Positions 35,992 through 44,111 of a DNA stretch of 64,000 nt are shown piece by piece. How positions within the stretch are numbered: the stretch's first letter is position 1; the number at the start of each line of letters is the position of its first letter. Source of the stretch: Streptomyces pacificus. GTDB lineage: Bacteria > Actinomycetota > Actinomycetes > Streptomycetales > Streptomycetaceae. The position numbers and the translations under genes were made by a program. Where the stretch lies: positions 186,001 to 250,000 of the forward strand of contig NZ_BLLG01000009.1 in assembly GCF_011766325.1 (NCBI RefSeq), given 5' to 3'. Below the pieces are notes generated by a model that saw nothing but the letters and a program-made list of their open reading frames with translations, made no database searches and had not been told where the DNA came from.

Positions 35992-36020
35992 GCCGGGGAC
36001 CCCCTCTCTTCAGGAGGGGA

Positions 36021-36345
36021 GGATTCATGTGGTGTCCGTCCTCCCGGTGGCCGGTGGTCGCTCGCAGTACCCACCGCCGATGATCCACCGGACCCGCCGC
36101 CGCGGCCTGCGGGCCCGGGGCGCACTGAGCCGAACGGGTGAATCCCCTGCCGTTCCCCATGAGACGTCGCAGGTCAGGGCAGGTCAGGGCGGTATGGGTG
36201 CCGAGGCTCGGGAGACGGGCGGGGACCTCCGGCCGGTCTCTCCCGTCCCTGGGGCCCCTCCCGTCCCTGGGGTCCCTCCCGTCCCCGGGGTTGCTCGGGT
36301 CCCTCCCGTCGCGCAAGGGCGCCCGGACCGCCGGATCCCCCGGGG
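36021..36345. other. non-coding gap with an 18-bp repeat
   Basis: Contains three copies of CCTCCCGTCCCTGGGG-type units near 36239-36291 and no supported gene. Confidence 0.5.
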
Positions 36346-37098
36346 TCAGACCGCCGTGCCCGTCACCCGCTCGCTCTCTACGCGCTTCTCCAGGTCCCGC
36401 GCCGGCAGCCGGTCCAGGTTCCGGCAGAGCACGACCGAACCGCCGGACGCGAGTGGTGCGTACAGTCCGGCGGACAGCCCCTCCCAGGTCGCGTACCCGC
36501 GTCCGGACAGCAGCCGGGACCCCGGAGCCAGGCCCAGCTCCTCGGCGTCCGCACGGGCGCGCTCCACGAGTCGCGCACCGGTGAACTCCGCTCCCGAGAC
36601 GGTGAGTGCGGCGGCGTCCGCGTCGACCGGTGCGTACGGGGCGAAGCGGTCGCCCTGGCCCGGCACCTCCACCGCGTAGTCGGCGAAGCCCTCCGGCGCC
36701 TGCGGGAACCGGCCGCCGAGCGGCCGCAGCGCCAGCGCGATGCGCTCGCCGGAGCAGGCGCGGGCCGTGTCGAGGGTGTCCGGGCCGCTCACGACCAGAT
36801 CGGCGGTCGCGGGGTCGCCCCCGACATCCGCGACGACTCCCACGGAGGAGCAGGCGAGCAGCCACACTGCGGTCTGCCAGTGGGCGGGCAGCAGCAGCGC
36901 GAGCCGGTCGCCCGGCTCGGCGGACAGGCCGTCCTGGAGGAGGTTCGCCGTCTTGGCCACCCAGTTGGCGAAGGTGGCGACGGACAATTCCACGCGCTCA
37001 CCTGTGGCATCGTCGTAGAAGGTGACCAGAGGGCGCGCGGGGTCCGCGACGAGCGCGGATCGCAGCAGGTCGGCTGGTGTGCGGTCGCTGGCGTTCAC
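36346..37098 (-). CDS. TIGR03089 family protein (truncated AMP-binding-like)
   Basis: 250 residues from a GTG at 37098. It resembles the N-terminal part of acyl-CoA synthetases (LVTFYDDATGERVELSVATF, ANWVAKTANLLQ, PAHWQTAVWLLACSSVGVV) but lacks the AMP-binding core and C-terminal domain, which is normal for this actinobacterial family. The function is unknown. Confidence 0.85.
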   Translation of the reverse strand: MNASDRTPADLLRSALVADPARPLVTFYDDATGERVELSVATFANWVAKTANLLQDGLSAEPGDRLALLLPAHWQTAVWLLACSSVGVVADVGGDPATADLVVSGPDTLDTARACSGERIALALRPLGGRFPQAPEGFADYAVEVPGQGDRFAPYAPVDADAAALTVSGAEFTGARLVERARADAEELGLAPGSRLLSGRGYATWEGLSAGLYAPLASGGSVVLCRNLDRLPARDLEKRVESERVTGTAV

Positions 37099-37533
37099 CC
37101 GCGCAAGGGTACGCCGCGGCCGCCGCGCGGGTGCCGCTGTCCCGGTGGCGCCGTCCCCGATGCCGGCGCGCGTAAGGCTGTCACCCTCGGCGCCGACGCT
37201 GCTTCTGCGCACAGGTGCTCCTCTGGGTAGCCGTGCGGAAGCTCTTGCGTAGTGCGGCAGGCGGGAAATGTACAGAGGGTCAGTTATGCATATTGCGTGG
37301 CATACCACTCCTCAGAGACTTCCTCCCGGACGTGAGCCACGGCACGCGGAGCAACTCCTGCAACACGGTGTCCTGGGGTGAGGTGGGGAACGCGGAATTT
37401 TACTTCATCTACATCGGCTCTACCAGGCTCAGTGTCAATAGCGTTGTCACCCGCTACTGACAGCGTTCGTACCGGCAGTGGCCCCTCGGGCACCGGGGGC
37501 CACGCCTCTCAGGAAAGTTGACAGAAGGCCAGA
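37099..37533. other. AT-richer gap with a possible small gene
   Basis: From about 37230 to 37450 the GC content is clearly lower than in the surrounding genes. Apart from the small frame 37215-37460 nothing is recognised. Confidence 0.4.
37215..37460 (+). CDS. possible small peptide gene upstream of the ABC transporter
   Basis: An open frame of 81 codons from GTG 37215; other starts are TTG 37293 and GTG 37332 (43 residues). None has a convincing ribosome site. The C-terminal half (GTRSNSCNTVSWGEVGNAEF, then YFIYIGSTRLSVNSVVTRY) looks protein-like, with aromatic and beta-branched residues and codons unlike random GC-rich sequence. It could be a peptide exported by the adjacent ABC system or the tail of a lost gene. 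Not recognised as a family. Confidence 0.28.
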   Translation: MLLWVAVRKLLRSAAGGKCTEGQLCILRGIPLLRDFLPDVSHGTRSNSCNTVSWGEVGNAEFYFIYIGSTRLSVNSVVTRY

Positions 37534-38277
37534 ATGACCATCCATGTCTCGCGCTGTTGCTTCGGGTACCGGCGCCGTGGACTCGTCCTGCAAGACCTGA
37601 CGCTTGACCTGCCGTCAGGGTGCGTTGTGCTTCTCGGGCCGAACGGCGCCGGTAAGTCGACGTTGCTGGGACTCCTCGCATCCGCACTCATTCCCAGCGC
37701 AGGCAGCGTGACGCTCGGTGACCTGGATACCCGCAGACGGGGCGATCTGAAGCGGTACCGGCAGCAGGTTGGCTGGCTGCCGCAGCAGGTGACTCCGGTA
37801 CCGGGGCTGCGTGTCAGAGAGCAGGCTGCGTATGCCGGATGGCTGAAGGGCCTGTCGCGGCGGGATGCATGGGACAGATCGCTGGGCGCGATCAAACAGG
37901 TGGGACTGGATGAGCTGGCCGACCGTTCTGCCGCGCAGCTGTCCGGGGGGCAGCTGCGTCGCCTGGGTATTGCTCAGACGATGGTGCATTCGGCGCGAGT
38001 GGTCCTGATGGATGAACCGACCGCCGGCCTCGACCCGACGCAGCGCAAGGTGTTCCGCGGCCTCCTGGACGACCTGAAGGAGCAGGCGAGCTTCGTCGTT
38101 TCCACCCACCAGACGGAAGATCTGGAGGACAGCTACGACTCGGTCCTGCTCCTCGATCGAGGAAACATCCTCTTTCAGGGACCGACCGTGTCTTTTCTCG
38201 ACCTTGCTCCGGGCCAGGTGGCATCCGGACGCCGAGCTGAAGCCGCCTATGCCGGTTTGGTGAAGGGGGAGGTGTAA
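37534..38277 (+). CDS. ABC transporter ATP-binding protein
   Basis: 247 residues. Walker A in LLGPNGAGKSTLLGLL, Q loop VGWLPQQVTP, signature AAQLSGGQLRRLGIAQ, Walker B VVLMDEPTAGLDP and the His switch VVSTHQTEDLE are intact. It resembles the exporter-type ATPases that pair with a separate permease. The permease gene begins three bases after its stop, so they form an operon. The substrate is unknown. Confidence 0.93.
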   Translation: MTIHVSRCCFGYRRRGLVLQDLTLDLPSGCVVLLGPNGAGKSTLLGLLASALIPSAGSVTLGDLDTRRRGDLKRYRQQVGWLPQQVTPVPGLRVREQAAYAGWLKGLSRRDAWDRSLGAIKQVGLDELADRSAAQLSGGQLRRLGIAQTMVHSARVVLMDEPTAGLDPTQRKVFRGLLDDLKEQASFVVSTHQTEDLEDSYDSVLLLDRGNILFQGPTVSFLDLAPGQVASGRRAEAAYAGLVKGEV

Positions 38278-38279
38278 GC

Positions 38280-39497
38280 GTGCCCTGGAGCACCGTACTG
38301 CGTGTGTCGATCGCGCCTCGCATCGGCCTTTTGCTGATCATCTGGCTGCTCGCCTATCGCGACAGTGTCACCGAGCTGGTGACCCCCGGTTATTGGGATT
38401 CAGTCGCCGGCCAAAGCTCGTCTCTGCTGGTCTGGACAGCACCGGCCGTGGCTGCCTGCGGCGCTTGGGAGGGGATGCGCGTCCGGCAGGCACGGACTCT
38501 GCAAGGAGCGCCGGCGCGGACGTTCACGGGGGTGTCTCTCGCTGTACTCTCGCCCACTCTCGTCCTGGGCGTGCTTGCGGTCACGCTGTCCCTCGGCATG
38601 CTCCTGCCGCAGGCTGCAGGCAGCCCTAATGGGACTACGGTGGCGATCCTCGCTCTGGAGCTGCTGGTCGTGGCGGTGCATATCGCCGTCGGATATGTCC
38701 TCGGGCTCACCCTGCCCCGGTTGCTGGCCGTGCCTGTGGCACTGGTGGGCAGCTTCGTGTGGATGGCCTACCCGGCGGCGATGAACGTCTTCTGGGTGCG
38801 CCAACTAAACGGTACGAACCTGGCGGAGTGTTGTCAGCTGGACCAAGTGGCGGCTCCCCGCAGCATTGTCGCCCCGGCCGTCGCCTCAATCGGACTGCTC
38901 GCAGCTGCCTGGCTGGTGACGGTGCGGGGACGGCGACTGCGCCCCCTCGCTCCCGTTGTCCTGACCGTCGCCGTAGCCATCTCGGCGTGGATTGCCCATC
39001 CCCTCGGCTACAGTGCAGCTGAATCCCGCTCCACGGCCTCCCGTACCTGCTCAACAACCCACCCGCAGGTCTGCCTCTGGCCCGAACAGCGCGACAGCAC
39101 ACAGGACATCACCACGTGGGCAACGGACGCCCACAGGCGTCTGACTGCCGCAGGCGTCACGACGACTGCTCAACTGGCGCCCCGATCGACCACACCGACC
39201 TCAGACGAAGTCCGAGCCCTTCTCGCTCTGAGCGCCCTGCCCAAGGATATTCCGGCCTGCGCCCAAACCGGTGAGTGGCCAGGGAGCCAGGCCTACGGCC
39301 CACTGAGTGTCTGGCTCACCACAACCGCAGGCGCGGACCCCCGGACTGTCGCGTCCCGCTATGCACCCCCCGAAGTCGACGTCGCCCAACGCGTTCTCGA
39401 ACAGACTCCACACGACCAACGGGTCTGGTTCCAGCAGAACGTCGAAACACTCACTCGGTGTGATAAGCAGCCCGTCCTTGACGCAGGGCGCCTCTGA
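38280..39497 (+). CDS. multi-spanning membrane protein, ABC permease partner
   Basis: 405 residues from a GTG at 38280. Six or so hydrophobic helices occupy residues 1-240 (for example LLVWTAPAVAACGAWEG, VSLAVLSPTLVLGVLAVTLS). The remaining 165 residues are an outside-facing domain with several Cys. No standard permease family is recognised with confidence. The position directly after the ATPase suggests the transmembrane half of the transporter. Confidence 0.75.
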   Translation: MPWSTVLRVSIAPRIGLLLIIWLLAYRDSVTELVTPGYWDSVAGQSSSLLVWTAPAVAACGAWEGMRVRQARTLQGAPARTFTGVSLAVLSPTLVLGVLAVTLSLGMLLPQAAGSPNGTTVAILALELLVVAVHIAVGYVLGLTLPRLLAVPVALVGSFVWMAYPAAMNVFWVRQLNGTNLAECCQLDQVAAPRSIVAPAVASIGLLAAAWLVTVRGRRLRPLAPVVLTVAVAISAWIAHPLGYSAAESRSTASRTCSTTHPQVCLWPEQRDSTQDITTWATDAHRRLTAAGVTTTAQLAPRSTTPTSDEVRALLALSALPKDIPACAQTGEWPGSQAYGPLSVWLTTTAGADPRTVASRYAPPEVDVAQRVLEQTPHDQRVWFQQNVETLTRCDKQPVLDAGRL

Positions 39498-39535
39498 GTC
39501 CCCTACGACGAGCCAACCGACAGAGAGAAACATCC

Positions 39536-40138
39536 ATGGACTGGTGGATCCAGGTGCGTCGAGTACCCGCAATCTGTGCCGCCCTGGTGGCCTGCCTGGT
39601 ACTCGGCGCCGTCGCCGACTCCATCCAGGTGCCCGTACCGATCGTCGTAGGAGGAGTCTCCTTCTCCTTTCCCCTCCCCTTCCTGCTGCCACTGGCACCG
39701 GTGTGCCTCATCCTTCACGGACAGTCCCGCGGAGGAAGCTCCATCGAGGCGACAGCCGTACGCCCTGTCGGCCTATGGGACGCCGGACTCATGGCGGCCT
39801 GCACACTCGTGATGCTGGCCGGAGGCTGGCTCATCTCCTCGACGTCCGGTCACATACTCGCAGCAGGCATGGCCCGAAACTTTCTGGGCTACCTCGGACT
39901 CGCCCTCCTGCTGCGCCTCCTCACCAGCCCTCGCATCGCTGCCACGATCGTCACCATCTTCCCCATCGCGTGCGCAGCGTTCGGAGTGCAACACGGAGTA
40001 CCCGCACGGTGGGCATGGCCCCTGCACGAGCCCACCTACCTACCGGCGTTCATCGCAGCCATCGCCGTGGGAGCGACCGGACTGGCCGCATCTGCTCTCC
40101 CTCTTTCCGCCGGCCGCCCGGCTCAGCTGTCGCGGTAG
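39536..40138 (+). CDS. small membrane protein of the ABC cluster
   Basis: 200 residues with six hydrophobic helices (LVACLVLGAVADSI, FLLPLAPVCLIL, LMAACTLVMLAGGWLI, NFLGYLGLALLLRLL, IVTIFPIACAAFG, YLPAFIAAIAVGATGLAASA). It is probably an accessory or second permease subunit, coded 38 bp after the previous gene. The last residues run up to the truncated amidase gene, which starts two bases after its stop. Confidence 0.75.
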   Translation: MDWWIQVRRVPAICAALVACLVLGAVADSIQVPVPIVVGGVSFSFPLPFLLPLAPVCLILHGQSRGGSSIEATAVRPVGLWDAGLMAACTLVMLAGGWLISSTSGHILAAGMARNFLGYLGLALLLRLLTSPRIAATIVTIFPIACAAFGVQHGVPARWAWPLHEPTYLPAFIAAIAVGATGLAASALPLSAGRPAQLSR

Positions 40139-40140
40139 TG

Positions 40141-40928
40141 ATGTTCGCGGCGGCCTCCGCCGTCACCGCGGACCTCGCGCCGCCCGGAGCCGACGTCGTT
40201 CTCCCGCTGTCCAAGGCGGAGACGGAGACGCAGGCCATGGCGTACGGGTTCGCCAAGCCGTACAAGCCGTACAAGCCGTACAAGCCGTACAAGCCGTACA
40301 AGCCGTACAAGCCGTACAAGCCGTACATCAAACCGCGGCCCGGCATCGTGCCCGCAGGGGCTGGGGCGCCGACGAGGCCCTGCGCGAGCGGCGGTTCGTC
40401 TGCACGGGGGACCGTCCAAGCCGCCTTCGTCCACCACACCGCCACGGGCAACCGGTTCACCTGCGCCCAGTCGGCCTCCGTCCTGCGCAGTATCTCCCGC
40501 TACCACGTGAAGAGCAGCCGCCGACGCGGCATCGGCTACAACTCCGCCGTCGACCCGTGCGGAAACATCTACGAAGGCAGGGCAGGAGGCGTGGCCAAAC
40601 CGGTCCTCGGTGCACATACACGTGGTTTCAACACCAACAGCATGGGAATCGCCCTGCTCGGAACGTACAGTTCGACCGCCCCGCCCAGGGTCGCCGTGGA
40701 GCCATCGCCAAACCCGCCGCATGGAAACTCGGACTCTTCGGGGGAAACCCGAAGTCCACGGCATATCTGATATCGGGTGGCGGCAACCGATACGCGAAGG
40801 GGACGAAGGCCAGGCTCAACGTCATCTCCGGGCGCCGGGACGGATTCCCCACCGAGTGCCCCGGCGCCCTCCTCCACGGCCGACTCGGTACGGTCCGCGC
40901 GCTCGCGGCCGGACTCCAGGGCCGCTGA
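40141..40928 (+). pseudogene. PGRP/N-acetylmuramoyl-L-alanine amidase-like gene, frameshifted
   Basis: Begins with what looks like the end of a signal sequence (MFAAASAVTADLAPPGADVV), so the true 5' end may be lost at the junction with the ABC cluster. Then come eight KPY repeats and a PGRP domain: AAFVHHTATGNRFTC, SISRYHVKSSRRRGIGYN and GNIYEGRAGG, with zinc-ligand His. The frame breaks near 40680-40700. It resumes in another frame: IAKPAAWKLGLFGGNPKSTA, LNVISGRRDGFPTECPG, to the stop at 40928. Confidence 0.75.
40255..40326 (+). repeat. eight exact copies of AAGCCGTAC
   Basis: A perfect 9-bp tandem array encoding (Lys-Pro-Tyr)8 in the linker of the amidase-like protein. The exactness suggests recent slippage. 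Confidence 0.95.
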
Positions 40929-41063
40929 GAAGCCCACCCGCCGTCATACCGCGTGCCGGGCCGCCCGCTTGCTCCGGCGGCGCCGTACACGTACGCACAG
41001 GCTGCATACACTGGCCGGTCAGACGCACGAATCGCCCGGCCCCGGCAGGAAGCAGAGAAGGCA

Positions 41064-42155
41064 TTGACCCAGGCCCAAGAAGCGATCCTTCTGGTCGGCG
41101 GCAAAGGCACACGACTTCGCCCACTCACCATGAACACGCCGAAGCCCATGGTCCCGGCGGCGGGGGTGCCGTTCCTCACGCACCAGCTGGCGCGGGCGCG
41201 CGCCGCGGGTGTCGAGCACATCGTGCTGGCGACGTCGTACCTGGCGGAGGTCTTCGAGCCGTACTTCGGGGACGGCTCGTCGCTCGGTCTGCATCTGGAG
41301 TACGTCACCGAGGCGGAGCCGCTCGGCACGGGCGGGGCGATCCGGAACGTCGCCTCCCGGCTGCGCTCCGGCCCCGACGACCCGGTGCTCGTCTTCAACG
41401 GGGACATCCTCACCGGACTGGACATCCGGGCCCTGGTCGACACCCACCGGTCCTCGGGCGCCGAGGTGTCGCTCCACCTGACCCGGGTCGAGGACCCGCG
41501 CGCCTTCGGCCTGGTCCCCACGGACGGCACCGGCAGGGTCACGGCGTTCCTGGAGAAGCCGGGGACCCCCGAGGAGATCGTCACCGACCAGATCAACGCC
41601 GGCGCCTACGTCTTCCGCCGTTCCGTCATCGACCGCATCCCCGCGGGCCGGCCGGTGTCCGTCGAGCGCGAGACCTTCCCCGAACTGCTCGGGTCCGGGG
41701 CCCACCTCCAGGGCATGGTCGACTCCACGTACTGGCTGGACCTCGGCACCCCGCAGGCGTTCGTCCGCGGGTCAGCCGATCTCGTGCTCGGCCGTGCGCC
41801 CTCCCCGGCGGTGCCGGGCCGCTGCGGGGACCGTCTCGTCCTGCCGACCGCCAGGGTCGCCGCCGGCGCCAAGCTGACCGGGGGAACGGTCGTGGGGGAG
41901 GGCGCCACCGTGGGCGAGGGCGCCCGGGTCAGCGGCAGCACCCTCCTGGACGGCGCGGTGGTCGAGGCCGGCGCGGTGATCACGGACTCGCTCGTGGGCG
42001 CGGGCGCGCGCGTGGGCGCCCGTACGGTCGTGACGGCCGCGGTCGTCGGCGACGGCGCGGTCGTCGGAGCCGACAACGAACTGCGCGACGGTGCCCGGAT
42101 CTGGTGCGACGCCGCCATCCCGGCGGGCGCGATCCGCTTCTCCTCGGACCGGTAG
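41064..42155 (+). CDS. sugar-phosphate nucleotidyltransferase (mannose-1-phosphate guanylyltransferase-like)
   Basis: 363 residues from a TTG start (TTGACCCAGGCCCAAGAAGC), chosen because the upstream frame is not conserved-looking and AGAGAAGG precedes it. The N-terminal nucleotidyltransferase domain has ILLVGGKGTRLRPLTMNTPK, FNGDILTGLD and INAGAYVF. The C-terminal third is a left-handed beta-helix of hexapeptide repeats (VVGEGATVGEGARVSGS). It would make an NDP-sugar, most likely GDP-mannose, from the sugar-1-phosphate produced by manB. Nucleotide choice is inferred. Confidence 0.88.
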   Translation: MTQAQEAILLVGGKGTRLRPLTMNTPKPMVPAAGVPFLTHQLARARAAGVEHIVLATSYLAEVFEPYFGDGSSLGLHLEYVTEAEPLGTGGAIRNVASRLRSGPDDPVLVFNGDILTGLDIRALVDTHRSSGAEVSLHLTRVEDPRAFGLVPTDGTGRVTAFLEKPGTPEEIVTDQINAGAYVFRRSVIDRIPAGRPVSVERETFPELLGSGAHLQGMVDSTYWLDLGTPQAFVRGSADLVLGRAPSPAVPGRCGDRLVLPTARVAAGAKLTGGTVVGEGATVGEGARVSGSTLLDGAVVEAGAVITDSLVGAGARVGARTVVTAAVVGDGAVVGADNELRDGARIWCDAAIPAGAIRFSSDR

Positions 42156-42644
42156 CGACCGCCGCTTCGGACGCGCCCCGAGTCGTATGGGCCGGCCCCG
42201 TGGCGCGGTTCTGCGGATCCGGGCCGCCACCGGCCGGCCCCGTGGCGTGCCCGGCCGGCTCATGGCGCGTCCAGCGGTCCTCTGCCGGTTCTCTGCCGGT
42301 TCTCTGCCGGTCCTCTGCCGGTCCGCGGTTTCGGCGGCGGTGGCCCGGTCGGAGGGGTCCGGTGGTTCCGGGCCGGGCCGACGGGCGCTGCGGACATGTG
42401 CCTCCCGCGCCGGGCCGACGGGCGCTGCGGACATGTGCCGCGGACGTCCGGTGCCTGCCCCGGCAGGGGCCCTGAGACCCCCGGCCCGGCTGCCGTGCGG
42501 GTCGGGCCGCTGCCCGGAGCGGGCCGACGTCCCGAGCCGCCCGCAGCACCGCGCACGGTTCCGCGGGGTCCCCCCGCGGAACCGTGCGCCGACCGCCTAG
42601 GCTCGGTACCGACCCCCCGCACACCGGCACCCAGGACCCCTCCC
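42156..42644. other. repeat-rich gap without a gene
   Basis: Contains about four copies of TCTCTGCCGGT (42279-42324) and a 31-bp direct repeat (42372-42402 and 42409-42439). No coding frame is convincing before the GTG at 42645. Confidence 0.6.
42372..42439. repeat. 31-bp exact direct repeat, 6-bp spacer
   Basis: Two identical 31-base copies (GCCGGGCCGACGGGCGCTGC... ending ACATGTGCC) upstream of the AlkA-like gene. They could be a regulator site pair or simple slippage. Confidence 0.8.
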
Positions 42645-43649
42645 GTGGCAGGACGCTTCGCCCCCCGGCCCGCCGCCACCCGCACCACGGTGCGCGGCGG
42701 CGAGGTCGCCGTACCCGCCCCCGGATCCGCGGCGAAGGCCGGACGCAGGGAGCGCATCTACGTCCCACCGGGGCCGCTGGACCTCGGACTGGTGCTCGGG
42801 CCACTCCGGCGCGGGCCGGGCGACCCGGCGTTCCGCACCGCCCCCGACGGCTCCGTCTGGCGGACCACCCGCACGCCCGCGGGCCCCGGCACGCTGTGCG
42901 TGAGGGTGAAGGGCAGCGCGGTGCACGCCGAGGCATGGGGTCACGGCGCCGAGTGGCTCCTCGAACAACTTCCCGCGCTGCTGGGGGACCTGGACGACCC
43001 GGCCGAGTTCGAGCCGCGCCACCCCCTCGTCGCGGCCGGCTACCGGCGCCGTCCCGGACTGCGCCTCACCCGCACCGGACTGGTCCTGGAAAACCTGATC
43101 CCGTCGATCCTGGAGCAGAAGGTCACCACGGACGAGGCCTACCGCGCCTGGCGACTCCTCGTACGCAAGTACGGCGACCCCGCCCCCGGACCGTGCCCCG
43201 ACCGGATGTACGTCATGCCGGACGCCCGCACCTGGGCGGCGATCCCCTCCTGGGAGTGGCACCGCGCGGGCGTCGACGACAAGCGCGCGTCCACGGTCCT
43301 GCGCGCGGTCCGCGTCGCGCGCCGGCTGGAGGAGGCCGCGGCCATGGAGCCCGGGGCGGCCATGGCGCGCCTGGAACTGATCCCCGGCGTCGGCCCCTGG
43401 ACTTCGGCCGAGACCGTGCAGCGCAGCAACGGAGCACCGGACGCGATCACCGTCGGAGACCTCCACCTGCCGCGCATCGTCGGCTACGCCCTCGCGGGAG
43501 ACCGGGACGCGGACGACGCGGCGATGCTCGAACTCCTCGCCCCGTACGCCGGCCAGCGCCACCGTGCAGCCCGCTTCATCCTCCTCGGCGGCCATGCCCC
43601 GCCCCGCCGCACACCGAAGATGCCCCGCTGGGACATCGGCATGCTGTGA
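42645..43649 (+). CDS. DNA-3-methyladenine glycosylase 2 (AlkA-like)
   Basis: 334 residues from the GTG at 42645. The C-terminal half is an HhH-GPD base-excision glycosylase: NLIPSILEQKVTTDEAYRAW, the hairpin LELIPGVGPWTSAETVQR and the catalytic Asp in ITVGDLHLPR. The N-terminal half resembles the AlkA substrate domain. It would remove alkylated purines. Confidence 0.88.
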   Translation: MAGRFAPRPAATRTTVRGGEVAVPAPGSAAKAGRRERIYVPPGPLDLGLVLGPLRRGPGDPAFRTAPDGSVWRTTRTPAGPGTLCVRVKGSAVHAEAWGHGAEWLLEQLPALLGDLDDPAEFEPRHPLVAAGYRRRPGLRLTRTGLVLENLIPSILEQKVTTDEAYRAWRLLVRKYGDPAPGPCPDRMYVMPDARTWAAIPSWEWHRAGVDDKRASTVLRAVRVARRLEEAAAMEPGAAMARLELIPGVGPWTSAETVQRSNGAPDAITVGDLHLPRIVGYALAGDRDADDAAMLELLAPYAGQRHRAARFILLGGHAPPRRTPKMPRWDIGML

Positions 43650-43724
43650 GCGGCAGGGCGGGCGCCGCCGAGGGACCGTCCTGATCGCCGCGCTCGCCCG
43701 TTCACGGCATGCCCTGTTCCCGCC

Positions 43725-43805
43725 GCGTTCTTCGCGTTCTCCGCGTTCCCTGCGTTCCCTGCGTTCCCTGCGTTCCCTGCGTTCCCCGCGTTCTTCGCGT
43801 TCTCC
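43725..43805. repeat. 9-bp tandem repeat
   Basis: About nine CGTTCCCTG/CGTTCTTCG units in the gap between the convergent AlkA-like and fbiB genes. No gene is seen in 43650-44111. Confidence 0.75.
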
Positions 43806-43920
43806 ACCGTGTTCCGTCGCCGTAGTTCCGTCGCCGTAGTTCCGGCGCCCGGGCCGGAGGCCCTCCCACTAGGGTGTGCCGTGCCCCGCCCTGCCGCTTG
43901 TGCGCGCCGGCCGCGTCCGG

Positions 43921-43983
43921 GGCGCCGCGTCCGGGGGCGCCGCGCCCGAGGAGCCCGGACGCGGCGCCCCCGGACGCGGCGCC
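43921..43983. terminator. 24-bp-stem GC hairpin, bidirectional terminator
   Basis: Arms 43921-43944 and 43960-43983 are exact complements with a 15-nt loop, placed between two convergent genes. Confidence 0.6.
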
Positions 43984-44111
43984 CAGGGCGCGCGACGCGT
44001 TCCGGTGACTGCTCATATGCGCGGTGCGCGTGCGACCTGCGCCCGCGCTCGTCCTGCCCGCGCCCGGCGCCTGTGCGCCCGCGCTCGTGCCTGTGCCCGC
44101 GCCCGCCGTGT

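Larger units (their letters stand above)
35291..36020. mobile_element. decayed IS605/IS1341-type element
   Basis: Hairpin CCCCGGCC-TTCG-GGCCGGGG at 35291-35310 with flank GGAATCGGAT closely resembles the left end of the intact element at 14607 (GTGAATCGCAT flank). A weaker hairpin lies at 36001-36019. In between are a ribbon-helix-helix-like frame (minus) and an internally deleted tnpB (plus). No tnpA is present, so it is not autonomous. Confidence 0.7.

Noticed and set aside
40255..40326. CRISPR-like array
   Set aside because: The 9-bp units have no spacers and encode KPY in frame; it is a coding microsatellite.
43725..43805. Asn-Ala-Gly repeat protein on the minus strand
   Set aside because: Produced by the 9-bp repeat alone and lacking a start, ribosome site or any conserved part.
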